Made by a program: the position numbers and the translations under genes. Below are positions 12,967 through 23,674 of a stretch of 64,000 bases of DNA, in pieces. The stretch is from Lobosporangium transversale (Eukaryota; Mortierellomycota; Mortierellomycetes; Mortierellales; Mortierellaceae). The stretch covers positions 372,001 through 436,000 of the forward strand of contig NW_019028985.1 of NCBI RefSeq assembly GCF_002105155.1, read 5' to 3'. The notes beneath the pieces were generated by a model that saw nothing but the letters and a program-made list of their open reading frames with translations, did no database searches and was not told the DNA's origin. The stretch's first letter is position 1, and each line of letters opens with the position of its first letter.

Positions 12967-14810
12967 TTACTCCCCTCGAGACGGTGGACGTATAGTTGTA
13001 GGTGTATCATCTGAACCATCAGCGAACTCGACGTGATTTAACACATCCAACAGTTCGCTCCATTCCTTTAAGCGCTGTAAGGTTTCTTCGTAGCTCTGAG
13101 AACATGTCCTTCCAACCTTGATTTTTGGCTTCCAATCTCTTACTCGTTCTTTTTTCCTTCCTGTTTCACCGCTACCGCCTTTTTCTGCGTCAAAATGCCC
13201 ATTTGCATCATCTACATTGCTGCGTGGGTGCTTTTGTATTTTAACCATTCCCTCCATGATTTCATGTTCCCAGATAATCCTCTCAACTTTAGAAATAAAT
13301 TGGTGTAAGTTCGGAAGGTCCCTCACAATCCTCTTAACTTCGCTTAAAGCTGGCAATATGTCTTGATGACTTTCCACACCCAAATTTAACATGATGTTCT
13401 TCAAAAGTGATGTGTAGCCCGAATCTTGAATTCTATGTTCTGCTATCGTGGACAAAAAAGTAAAATATCATTTAATATATTAAAAAGATATCAGCCTTGG
13501 ATCCTCTTTTTTTTTTTTTTTTTTTTTGTTTACCAGAGTCTCCTTCCTGAACACTAAGAAAGTCTTTCATCAGAGCCTTGTTCTTTTGTTTCAGCCGAAC
13601 ATTTTCCAAAAGTACCTCATCCAGCTTCTGCTCCAAGGCCTCCGATTCAGATGAGGCAGCTAATTCTGATTGGCGATCTAAAATCGCCTTTAGCGCTTGC
13701 AATTCTTGCTCTATTTTCTGAATATGATCTTTCCATTTCGCTGAGCTCAAGATATATGATGAATGTCGATGCCCTTGTTGCTGCTGCTGCTGCGCTGCCT
13801 CCTCGACGCGGCTGCTCTTGTGCCTCATGACTCGCTGGGACAAGAGCTCCTCTATGCTACCCCAATTTCCACTAACTTGACTCTCTGCATCCACAACAGT
13901 TGTCTTGGCTTTGGCTTGTGGTACTGGTACCGCCGCTTGCCTGATACTCTCTTCTTTGGCTTTTCGAAAGTGTTCTAGTTCAATGCTCATCTCTTTTGTA
14001 TTAGACTCAAGCTTTCTATTTCTCTCTTGAGCCTCACGCAATTCGGACTATCATTACATGTAAATGTCAGAGAAATACGTGAACCCAAGTTCTGCCAGTA
14101 ATCACTGGAATTTTTAAATATAGTACGAAATAAAAAAAAAAAAAGCCTTGTCATCCCCTAAATACCTTGATATCTTCAAGTTCGCGCGCCATGTTTTGCA
14201 TATACTCCTCGGCATCTGGATCTCCTGGCTGCTGCGCCGACTCGCCCGTAATAATCTGATCCGTCAATTGATCAATCACCTCTTTCTGTTTCTCATGCAT
14301 GTGCCCCAATTTCAACAGCAAGTTCAGGGCCTCACAAAGCCCTCCTCTTTCCATTTGCTTAGCATCAAGCTCATCAAGGGATGTCTCTAATGTTGAAGTA
14401 AGCGGCATCAATCCGACTCTCTTAAGCATTTCCTTCAATTCTTTGACGGTATTTTGAATTTTCTGTAAAGAAAAGAAAAGAAAAGAAAAGAAAAGAAAAG
14501 AAAAGAAAAGAAAAGAAAAGAAAAGAAAAAAAAGTTAATGGATAGACTTACAGGACCTCAAGCAATAAGGAGATTCATGACAATTTGCCCCTCTTATTTG
14601 AACATTTTCCACCTCAGTTTTTTCGTCTTGTGGAGTGGGTATAGTGGCATGCTGCTTTTTAACCGGTGAATTAGTCTTTGTTATGCGCGTAAACCTCGAT
14701 GGTCCAGGGACGGACCGAACCACTGAAACAGGATCATTATTGGTTTGTAATTGCTCCGCCGCTTTTGGCTCTTCTGCTTCTTGTAGATGTACAGCACGTT
14801 CATTCTCAAT

Positions 14811-14852
<42 letters not shown>

Positions 14853-15816
14853 TTGCTCCTGACGCTGCTCGAATGAATGGTTTTCGCTGTCACTATTGCT
14901 ATCATGTTCAGGATCAGATTGTTCTATTTCAGCTTCCCGCTCCGATTCGTCCTGATCTTTATCGCTATGATCATCATTGTCACTAAGGGTCTCAGTCGGC
15001 AATTGGATATGTCGGCCCAATTTGCTCCTTGCAGGTTGGTCGCCATGGACATTGTGGGCGTTATTTGAAGCCTTCATTGCTGATCGAAAGATCGGTTTCA
15101 ATGGAGGTGTTGTCTCTGTGACTGTAGTGGATGTACTTTTTATCTTTGATGGATTCAATTGTGGTAATGGTATTGATGTTAATGTTGACGCTGATCCTCT
15201 CTTCATTGGGGGGACGATCCTTGACACTCTGGCTTTAACGGCCTCTGGGGATACAAAAATCAAATACCAAATATCACATGAGAAATAAGGATCTCCGCCT
15301 TTTCTAGTAAAGTACACAAGATGATAAATCAAAACTCACCTTGCATTGAAACAGTTTTTGTAGTTTTTGGTTGGTTCGGCATACCTTCAGAAGGCTGCCG
15401 CATAGGGATCAGTGTTCGCTTGAGCATGGGTGATAGCTTTGGCATGGCTTTTTGACTCTGATAATTGAAACGAGAGATACCTCAGTGCCAGTGCTGTTGT
15501 GGCTACATTGCCTATGTCACAGAAACAAACAACGTCGACAAGCAAAGAAAGAACACCTACAGCATGCTTGACCTGCTGATGCGCTGGAGCGTTCCTGTTT
15601 GGCCACTCTCCAAAATGGTCTTCATTGACATCGCCCATAAATCCTGTTTGTTGATCCAACATTGAATGACGGTACCGAGCGGGGACAAAGTTGGGTGATT
15701 CTTGATATCCTATAGCCTCTTGAGACCCTTCATGTAGGTATCTCATAATGGAAGCGACTAATATGAATTGGGTTCAGGTACTAAGCTCAATACAATGCCA
15801 TCGATCGCCCATTGAG

Positions 15817-15851
<35 letters not shown>

Positions 15852-16191
15852 ATGGAGTACCTGAATTATCATCAGTTTGATGAACGACTCCCGTGGTACT
15901 ACCGGCAGCCAGAGACCTCAGCTGTCTTTTATCTGTGTTATTCTGGTGTGGAGGCTTGCCATCAACAATATCTGCGATCAAGTCCAAGTCCGCATTATCG
16001 ATGCTACTACTGGTGTCGTCGAGGTCGTCTCGGTTATTATGACCATCCTTTAGATTCAAGCGGCCGTAATAGATTTCATCGCGAGTTACACTGGGATGAT
16101 CTAATGATCTTGCAGAAGCACCATGTAAATTGTAATCTTCTGAAAACGTTTGCGAGTCATAATCGCATGAAGGATCCCAATCAGTAGCCAT
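12967..16191 (-). CDS. Large coiled-coil protein, possibly Cep70-like centrosomal/spindle-pole factor
   Basis: Proposed exons: 15861..16191, 15757..15561, 15457..15340, 15244..14552, 14462..14166, 14047..13534 and 13442..12967 (about 875 aa). The N-terminal half is low complexity and acidic, with a Glu-Gln repeat coded by 14811-14861. The C-terminal half is coiled coil starting ELKEMLKRVGLMPL, and ends in a helical segment SLLKNIMLNLGVESHQDILPALSEVKRI. Both the start of the coil and that segment resemble Cep70, but only loosely. Exons 1-4 and exons 5-7 are each in frame, but the join between them (intron 14463-14551, which contains an AAAAG microsatellite) is one base out of phase with the best donor. 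Another donor, GTGGAA near 14612, would fit. Identity is tentative; that it is a real gene is likely. Confidence 0.6.
14467..14530. repeat. AAAAG pentanucleotide microsatellite in an intron
   Basis: About 12-13 copies of AAAAG on the plus strand, so CTTTT on the coding strand. It serves as the pyrimidine tract directly before the acceptor of exon 5 of the coiled-coil gene. Confidence 0.95.
14811..14861. repeat. In-frame CTGCTC hexamer repeat coding (Glu-Gln)n
   Basis: About eight near-perfect hexamers within exon 4 of the coiled-coil gene, coding alternating Glu and Gln on the minus strand. The 6-bp unit preserves the frame on expansion. Confidence 0.92.
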
Positions 16192-16450
16192 GTCCAGCAG
16201 AGAAGAAAAAAAAAAAAAAAAGCGAAAGAATCTATAAAAGGTAAACCTTTAGCTAATATTCGTGACAGCCACTGTGATACCGAGCTCATTGAAGGCTACA
16301 AACCTTTTCTCTCCACAATAATATCTCTCTTCCTCCATCATACTCCTTTTTACCTTCACCTCGTTCTCTCCAATGCGTTTAAGCCAATCCTATTGCCTTT
16401 ATTGACCCCTTTTTATGTTGCAGACAAGGCGCTTATAAGATCGTAGTACT

Positions 16451-16482
<32 letters not shown>

Positions 16483-17397
16483 TGTAGACTTGATACCTCA
16501 ACAAGATGTCGAAGGTGTTTAGCCCATGCCTAATAAAGGACTCATGGTTAACAGCTACTTGGCGGAAGTGCAAATAACTTAAGGCTTTACAAAGCCAAAA
16601 GGAGACAGGGACAGATGAAAACGTCAACCTTCATGGATGCCTCAGACAAGAAACATTACGAAGGGAGCAAAAGGGTCTACACAATGCATTGCGGAGATAA
16701 AGAAGCATTCCATCTTCTCCATAGGGACCATAATGACGAGTGAGCTTAAAGGTGTCACCAATAAAATAGTGCGCGAGACAGTTACTCCTCAAATGAATTT
16801 GATCTCATAATGAAGAACGAAGTAACAACACTTTTCAACTTCTTTAACGTGCCATTTATTTATCGTGTAAGGTTGTAATCAGCATGTTTGAGCACGAAGT
16901 TTCTTCAGCCATATTCTGTCGATGAGAAGCTTCAAACTATTGTATATTAAGCGTCCATCAAGCAATTTCCTTTACAGCCTTCAAGGTGTCGGGTTGTCTA
17001 TCCCTACTGCTTCTACCTCAGCTCAGAATATACACTTTATTGCTATGTATATGTGATTATGTTTTATAGTCTATATATTATATCTAATTTTACAAAGGCG
17101 GCTACAATCGCTACAATACTTAATACCACCGCTACTCTTGTTGATCATCAGTAGGCTGAGAACCAGCGGAGTAAGAAGCAGAAGTAGGATATCCAGGTAG
17201 CTGATCACAAAGGTGGTTGGAATAACACTTGGTGCTGCTGAGGTATATGTTCTGGTAAACCTAGAGCTACACGATGATTTCTGTTTTTGCTGATGACAGA
17301 GGGGTTGTCGAATTGTTGAGTTGTTGTTGTTATTGTTATTATAATTTTCATCTATCAATCTTATTATACAACATCAATATTCTCTAAGCGATGGGCC
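16192..17397. other. Intergenic region between two minus-strand genes
   Basis: About 1.2 kb holding the upstream region of the coiled-coil gene and the 3' flank of the membrane-protein gene. It has an A-run at about 16451-16476. A short open frame at 17071..17358 starts with an Asn repeat and has a hydrophobic stretch, but no homology or splice support. No RNA gene was recognised. Confidence 0.5.
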
Positions 17398-18628
17398 TTA
17401 ATATCGCCTGTCAACACTAGCGCCAATACCGACGCCATTGTCGCTCGCATCTTCCATCGTTGTTGCCGGCGCTGCGTCCACTTCCTCATCTGAGCACGTT
17501 TTTCGAGCCTGTTTCCTAATTCGCTTTGCACGCCAGGCCACAATCCGTGGGTTATACCAAATCAACACCACGAGGCATGAAAGACAGACAATGCTTTCAA
17601 TTGTGATCATTAGCAGATCTACGATACCGAGTCCTACAGCTAATCGGTGAAGTCTACATGCATTATCGCCCTTGATCCACACTGAAGTGTTTGCCAGTAT
17701 GTCCGTCATCTCCGTGGGCAATGACTTGATATTTTTGCAATCCCATATATCCGAGAATGTCTGCAGCGGCAAATGATTCTTATAGCTCGTGCTATTGGCC
17801 AAGATCATTTCATTTAAAACCTCGACTCCTCGCTGAAATGAATGAATACTACTGATAGGGAATATTGAAAAAAACGCCATTGCCACCAAATGAACAAAAA
17901 CTGCCAAAGTAACCTCAGTCACTACATTTGGGTACTTCAAATTCGTCAGATGTGCTTGTTGCGCAATGGATCTCATGACTTGGTCCTGGAAGACAACGAC
18001 ATTGTGTGAGCTGGCTGCGGTCTCTTGTGCAGTATGGTTGGTACCTTTATCTCCTTCTCTCTTCTCTTCTCTTTTCTTGGCTGAATTACGTACTCTATCT
18101 GAAGCTTTACATTGGAACAGCTCGATTGCCTCGTTATCCCAATCCCCCGCTCTCGTCTCCACCTTGTTTCTGTTCCTGGCCCTGTCTTTATTCTCATCCT
18201 CTGCTTTGTCCTTGTTGTTCTTTTCAATCAAAGTTGTCAATCCATGTCTACTCTTCGCTTCTTGGACATATCGAAAAGTGAGTAATGGCATCTTGAGGGT
18301 TGAACCCACGTCCTTTAAATGACCCAGATATAGATAACATGGACCCCAAATGATAAACACCAGAATACAAAAACTCTGGACCCCCAACAGAAGCATCAAT
18401 GCATCTATCAAGCCGGACTGGTGTATAATTCGACGGGAAGTTAAGGACTTGATCAGCTCCACAGAGATTGTAAACGTTATACAGGTCCAGACGAATTTGC
18501 AACAGTTGAAGAACATGATAGAGACATTATGACCAATGCTGAGCTCGAGGTCGGGAATCAGTTTGATAGCTGGCATTGGCCTCGATTGTGTAGAGTCCAG
18601 AGAGGCCGTAATGGAGTTTCTCCGGGGC

Positions 18629-18630
<2 letters not shown>
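17398..18630 (-). CDS. Orphan multi-pass membrane protein
   Basis: Single-exon gene, 410 aa; I do not recognise the family. The chosen start (MPRRNSITASL) lies just inside a T-run at 18632-18665; the longer upstream frame only translates homopolymer. Four hydrophobic segments are visible at about residues 36-60, 72-102, 228-252 and 335-362. A charged Lys/Glu/Arg-rich loop of about 90 residues (KDKAEDENKDRARNRNK) separates segments 2 and 3, and the region between segments 3 and 4 has three Asn-X-Ser/Thr sites or near-sites. The C-terminus is hydrophilic, ending GVGIGASVDRRY. The layout suggests a plasma-membrane or endomembrane protein found only in related fungi, which is inference. Confidence 0.65.
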
Positions 18631-18666
<36 letters not shown>

Positions 18667-19786
18667 AATTAAGAAAGGAAGGAAAAATAGGAAATAGAAT
18701 ACAATGAACGCGATGAAGCTGTTGATATATGTCAAGTATAGCGTCAATGTCTTTTTTATTTTATTATTTTTTTTTTCTCGAAAGGATGAGTGAGTATATA
18801 CAGCTTCGATCTTAAAGTTTGGGCGGCAGGATCGAAGAATGGACGACAAAAAAAAAAAAAAAAAAAAAAAAATGATGATAGGGAAGACAAAAGGAAGAAT
18901 TAAAGACAAGCTCTATGCTGCCATTTGCGAAGGAAGAAAAAAAAATAAAAAAAATAAAAAAAATAAAATAAAATAAAAATGGGAAGATAAGAGAGAGGAA
19001 TAAAAAAAATGAGGGCAAATAATTAAAAAAATGCTGATTGATGACGACCCTCGATGTGACATGTAGGGCTGCAAAATTGTTTAAGTGCATGCATGCATGG
19101 GCACTTTATTGGTCACAGAAAACAAAGAAAGCAGAGAAAACATTTCTGGGCTTTTTTTTTTTTTTTTGAGCACAGAGAACAAAGTTGATGCAGCATGCAG
19201 CGTTGGGCATGTTCATGTCCACAAAAATTAAAAAAACGGCCAATTAGACCCTAATTTTTTTCATGCAACATGGACGGAAATCAAGCCCTAGTTGCCTTTA
19301 ATGTTACAGTTCCAATAAAACAGATGGACACAGCAGTTGAGCTGGAGTTTTTTTGGAGGAACCCCTTGCAATCTGTAGAACAAGGCCACCACTGCCAGTT
19401 TAAAAAAAATTTCTCGATCATATTTCTCCTTCTTGACGCACGAGCACCATCATCATCACGAAAATCTAGCCAGTAGATCAACCCGACATTTCGGTCAAGA
19501 TGTTTTGCATACAGTTCTCATTTGGCAGTTGATAATTGATACTTTACCAAGTTTATCGAAGTCCAGGGACCATTCAGAATAGATATAAATGTGTGTGCTC
19601 TTTAGTTTTATTATGCATCAACTCAAAAGTGTAGTCTGTATGTAAGAATATGTTACAAAACGAACCCTCTTTTATTTTAGTTTCTTTTTTTCAAAATAAG
19701 ATATTCGCACTAATGTGCGCCTGTGTGTCCGTGAATATGTGGTTTGGATGCATCTGTGTCAAAAAAACCCTTTTTTTGTTTTTGTT
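18631..19786. other. Intergenic region with many A/T runs and CATGCATGCATG motif
   Basis: About 1.15 kb. It contains T- or A-runs at about 18632-18665, 18847-18871 and 19152-19167, AAAATAA-type repeats at 18940-18980, and an alternating CATG palindrome near 19087-19099. A 68-aa frame on the plus strand at 19270..19476 has no recognised homology. No RNA gene was seen. Confidence 0.5.
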
Positions 19787-22401
19787 TTACTCTTCCTCCT
19801 CAGAGTCCTCTTCATCACTTGCATTCTTGAGCCAGTGGATGAAGGGCTCCATCTGCTTCATAAAAACAGTTTTTCCTTGAGGCTTAACTCCCTTCTCCGC
19901 CCAGTACAAGATCGCGCTCTCTGAGAGAACGTCATTGTTGTACAAACGCTGAGTCACAGCGCGGAACTGCTTAATAAAACGAGCATCTTCGTAAAAGTTC
20001 ACCTGGATATGTTGCAACAATGCAATCTCAGTCTTGGGTGAGGTGCAGAAAGCTCCCAATAATTTGCTATACTGCTGCACCTGCTTCACAATCTGACCAT
20101 CGATTTGATCCATACGCGTTCCCCAATCGACTGAAGCCATAATACCAGTCCAGATCAAGGGGATGAACTCAGGCTCAGACAAGCCACTTTCTTTGCTTTG
20201 AGCCTTGAGGAAAGTCATGCACTATTTTTGATATAAACAAAAGGTAAACAGTTTAGAACTCATAATAGTGCTAATCTGCTGTAAAATAGGTGCTGATGGG
20301 AAAAAGAGAAAGGTATAAATACCTCCGCAGTCTTGCCCTCTTCCAGGAAAGTCTTGACATTCTCGATGATGCTCTCTTTGCGCAAGACGAGCTGCTTCTT
20401 GTTTTGGTAGACAACGAGTTGCTTCATATCCTCGGCCTCAAAATGACGAGCGAAGCTGTCCTCGTCACGCTTATTAGGAGGGAAGAAGTCCAAAAGACGA
20501 TCGCTCATTCCAACCTTATAAAGATTGAGACCAAACTGATCAACAGATTGGTCGATCAAATAAATCTTGAAGACAGTTGTGACAAACTGAAGGGAAAGGC
20601 CTTTTTTTTTATTAAAAAAAAAAAAAAAAAAACGTTGAATGTGGGATATTAGACTCTAAATAATAGTAGAGCGATCAGTAGGTTACAGCTTTGGTAAATT
20701 CATGAATGATGCTTACCCTCTTTAACCAAGTGCTCCTTGAATAAAACCGTCAAGACAGTCAGAGAGGCAAGTCCTGAAGCGCAGAAGAGTCCAGTGGCCA
20801 TGGCAAGTTTGTTGGTATCCTCAGGGGAAAACTTGTTGATGTATTGGAGCAAGTTCGTCAAGGTATCCTCAAAACCGCGCTGCAAATACTTGTAGCGGCG
20901 CATGAGCTTGTGGAAAACATCCACGTATTTTCTGATGCTAGCAAGATCATCTTGAGCCTGGAAGATGCTGAATGGGCTAGCGGGAGTTCCATCCTCGAGA
21001 AAAGTTCCACCGGGAGCTGTTATGTTTATTATTAAAGTAAACAAACAAAACATTAGTAAACAGATCAGCTCTAAAAGTTACACTACACAAATGACGAGTT
21101 CGATAAATGAAATGAAGAAAAAAAAAATTTTACCGAGGAGACGGCCGGTGATTAAGAGTTCAAAAAGAGTCTCAGCGTAGCGTCTATACTCAAGATTGTT
21201 GCCAGCAGCATCCAATTTTGTAGAGAGATCGTCAAGGTTGCCTGGAGTAGCGGACGAGATAACGCTAATGAATGCGTCACGGAAAACTATAGGATTTGTA
21301 CGTCAATTGAATGTCAAGATTTGCAGAAGGAGAGGCATCTGATTAGTGGTATTTTCTTCATCCAGTCTACTTTGTTGCGGGCATCGTCGTCTAGACTTAT
21401 CATTGGTCTAGGATATATGGGTATCCAACACCTGTATCCCTTTCTTTCTGCTATTTTTCTAATCTCACTTACCAGTGGGCTCGAATTTGGCTGTGGCCTT
21501 TTGAACACCCTAGAATGTGTAAAGTCAAGAACAAATGTTGCGTGAGTATCAAGGCCTAATATAACAAAATTCGTGTAGCACACTAATCGCATAGGACAAA
21601 TCCATAAAATGCGCTAATTAAGATCATGGCTTTAGGTAGGTCATTGTTACCTTGCGAGGTCTGATCTTGACACCTTGAAGGACGGGCTAGAATTTTTATA
21701 AAAAAAAAAAGAAAAAGTAAAAAAGTTAGTCGATTTCATTCTCAACTATCGCAATAATAATGATGATAATGATAAATTGGCCTCTCTCTTCCAATCCAAG
21801 AGTAATTGGACCATGTTCAGTACAGTACGTATAACACTGAGCACACAATTTGTTCACACAAAGTACACACGCGCAACCAACAGCATTTCAAGACAAGAGT
21901 GAGAGGAAAAAAAAAATAGAACGCAAAGGCCCGAGCACATGAACAGACTTGGTAGCTTAACAGATAACCAAGGATGATGCAACACAGAGGAATTATATCA
22001 AGAACAGAAGATACACTGTGAAAAAGGAAATCAGGAAATGGTAATACAAAAAAATGTCACGCGCATGTACTTGACGACCTTAAATGGAGTATACGATACA
22101 AGCTCTTTGCTTCTAAGCCGATTATATCGACACTCCAAGTCGCGATCTTGTTGATGTTTGCAAACGATGGCTTTTTTTTTTTTTTTTTTTTTTTTTTTCC
22201 TTCAATAAACTCATCTTGTCTTCACACAATGCTACATGATCAGCATTCAGTGTTACGAGGACATCTTCATGCTCTATTCCTCTTTTCTTCCTTTCATACA
22301 ATGAGTAAAGAGACAGAAGAAAAAGCCGATATAACAATACATCTTTTGAGGCATTAAATAAGCCATTAGAAAATTACCTTGGCGTTCGCTGCGCTACTCA
22401 T
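19787..22401 (-). CDS. eIF5-mimic protein 5MP (BZW1/BZW2 family, W2 domain)
   Basis: Translation regulator that binds eIF2 and eIF3 through its C-terminal W2/MIF4G-like domain and competes with eIF5, raising start-codon stringency. Exons 22378..22401, 21651..21686, 21473..21509, 21134..21286, 20717..21016, 20323..20600 and 19787..20221 close the frame at 420 aa. Family landmarks are GVKIRPRK, TAKFEPTVFRDAF, EYRRYAETLFELLITGRLLAPGG, KLMRRYKYLQRGFED and the W2 end, AILYWAEKGVKPQGKTVFMKQMEPFIHWL, followed by an acidic tail SDEEDSEEEE. The first three exons are tiny (24, 36 and 37 nt), and intron 1 is about 690 nt. The acceptor of exon 6 follows an A-tract. It is divergent from PTH2. Confidence 0.94.
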
Positions 22402-22781
22402 AAAGATGGTGGCTGTTAAAAGAGATGAACGTTTTGTGTTGGTTGTCTTTGTTTTTTTTTTTTTTTCCTTTCTTCCCCAAAAGTGTTACTCTGTTGTAAT
22501 AGAGTTTTTTATTTTTATTTCTGATGAGTCTGCTGTGTGGTGGTGATGAGAGAGATCGAATGAAAAAAAAAAAGGAGGGGTCTCTTTTGCCTTTTTTTTT
22601 TTTTTGGACTGTGCGTGTTTTGTGTGGTTCAACTCCAACTAATGCCCTACTAGTCTCAGTATCATAAAAAAAATGGGTCGTGTGGCTTGTTATGGCATTG
22701 CTGCGGGCCGGGGAAAGACTGGCCCATTGAAACCTCACTCTGTCTTTGTCTCTCTTTCTTCTCTCTCTTTCCTCAGATCTC
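22402..22781. promoter_or_regulatory. Divergent promoter region, 5MP / PTH2
   Basis: 380 bp between opposite start codons. It contains T- and A-runs near 22453-22467, 22564-22573 and 22592-22605 and a pyrimidine-rich block (TCTCTTTCTTCTCTC) just before the PTH2 start. The promoter role is inferred from position. Confidence 0.4.
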
Positions 22782-23570
22782 ATGGAAAAGACCTTCACTC
22801 TCGGACAGGTCCTCTCTACTGGCGCCATTAGCCTCTTGACAGGCTTCTTAATTTCTCAAACTGCATTCGTAAGAGAATATTTAGTAATTCATTTAAAAAA
22901 AGAAAGTTTGTACCTGAAATTATTTTTATTCTTTCCAAGTTGCTCAACACCAGGTTGCATGATCCATGATACATTGATATAATGTACAACAATTTAGAAA
23001 AAACGAAGTAAATCCCCCGACACCTCTGTCAAAGGCAAGGAAAAGAAGAAACAATCAGGACTTCTCAATGAGGCCTCTAAAGTGAATGAGATCGGGGATA
23101 AGGATGAGGATGAGGATGAGGTCGAGGACGAGGATGATGACGACTCTTCGGAATACGACGAGGAAGACGAAGACGAAGACGACGATAAGAGCTATCTTAT
23201 CGACTTTGACACGAGGGAAGAGTATAAGATGGTTTTGGTTATAAGATCAGATTTGGGCATGGGTAAAGGCAAGGCTGCCGCACAATGCTGTCATGCCACG
23301 CTTGCCAATTATAAAGATCTGCTAAGGACGAGCCCCATGACATTGAGGGCTTGGGAGGCACGCGGGCAGGCAAAGGTCACCCTCAAGATTGACAGTGAGG
23401 AGGAGATGGTGCAGCTTCGGGCTCAAGCACGGAGTATTGGATTGGCTGCAAATTGTATTCGAGATGCTGGAAGGACGCAGATCGCGGCTGGATCAATGAC
23501 CGTACTCGCAATCGGCCCAGGCCCCGTCAGTCGCGTCAATAGTGTGACAGGGAAGCTTAAACTTTACTAA
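22782..23570 (+). CDS. PTH2: Peptidyl-tRNA hydrolase 2 with N-terminal membrane anchor
   Basis: Hydrolyses the ester bond of peptidyl-tRNAs released from ribosomes; the family is often anchored at the mitochondrial outer membrane or cytosolic. Exons 22782..22868 and 22998..23570 give 219 aa. Residues about 5-29 form one hydrophobic segment (LGQVLSTGAISLLTGFLISQ), followed by a Lys-rich stretch and a long Asp/Glu run at about residues 58-95. The catalytic PTH2 fold starts near residue 105 with KMVLVIRSDLGMGKGKAAAQCCHAT. Its other hallmarks are AWEARGQAKVTLKI, IRDAGRTQIAAGS and AIGPGP near the C-terminus. The acidic linker is longer than usual. It is divergent from the translation factor 5MP. 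Confidence 0.96.
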
Positions 23571-23674
23571 AAGCCAGACACTGCATAAAAACTAAACAAT
23601 CATAGAAAACAAACGAAACTTTATTTATTGTTTATTGTATTGTACATTTATAATTTTTATCGGATTCCAAAAGC

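Noticed and set aside
14635-15288. Plus-strand frames opposite the Glu-Gln repeat exon
   Set aside because: They are repeat-driven shadows of the minus-strand coiled-coil exon.
17071-17358. 95-aa frame with Asn repeat and hydrophobic stretch
   Set aside because: Microsatellite-derived start, no splice signals linking it to a gene, no recognised homology.
18631-18909. N-terminal extension of the orphan membrane protein upstream of 18630
   Set aside because: The extension is encoded by homopolymer runs; the ATG at 18630 is the more reasonable start.
19270-19476. 68-aa plus-strand frame MDGNQALVAFNV...
   Set aside because: Short, isolated and without homology that I recognise; kept only as part of the intergenic description.
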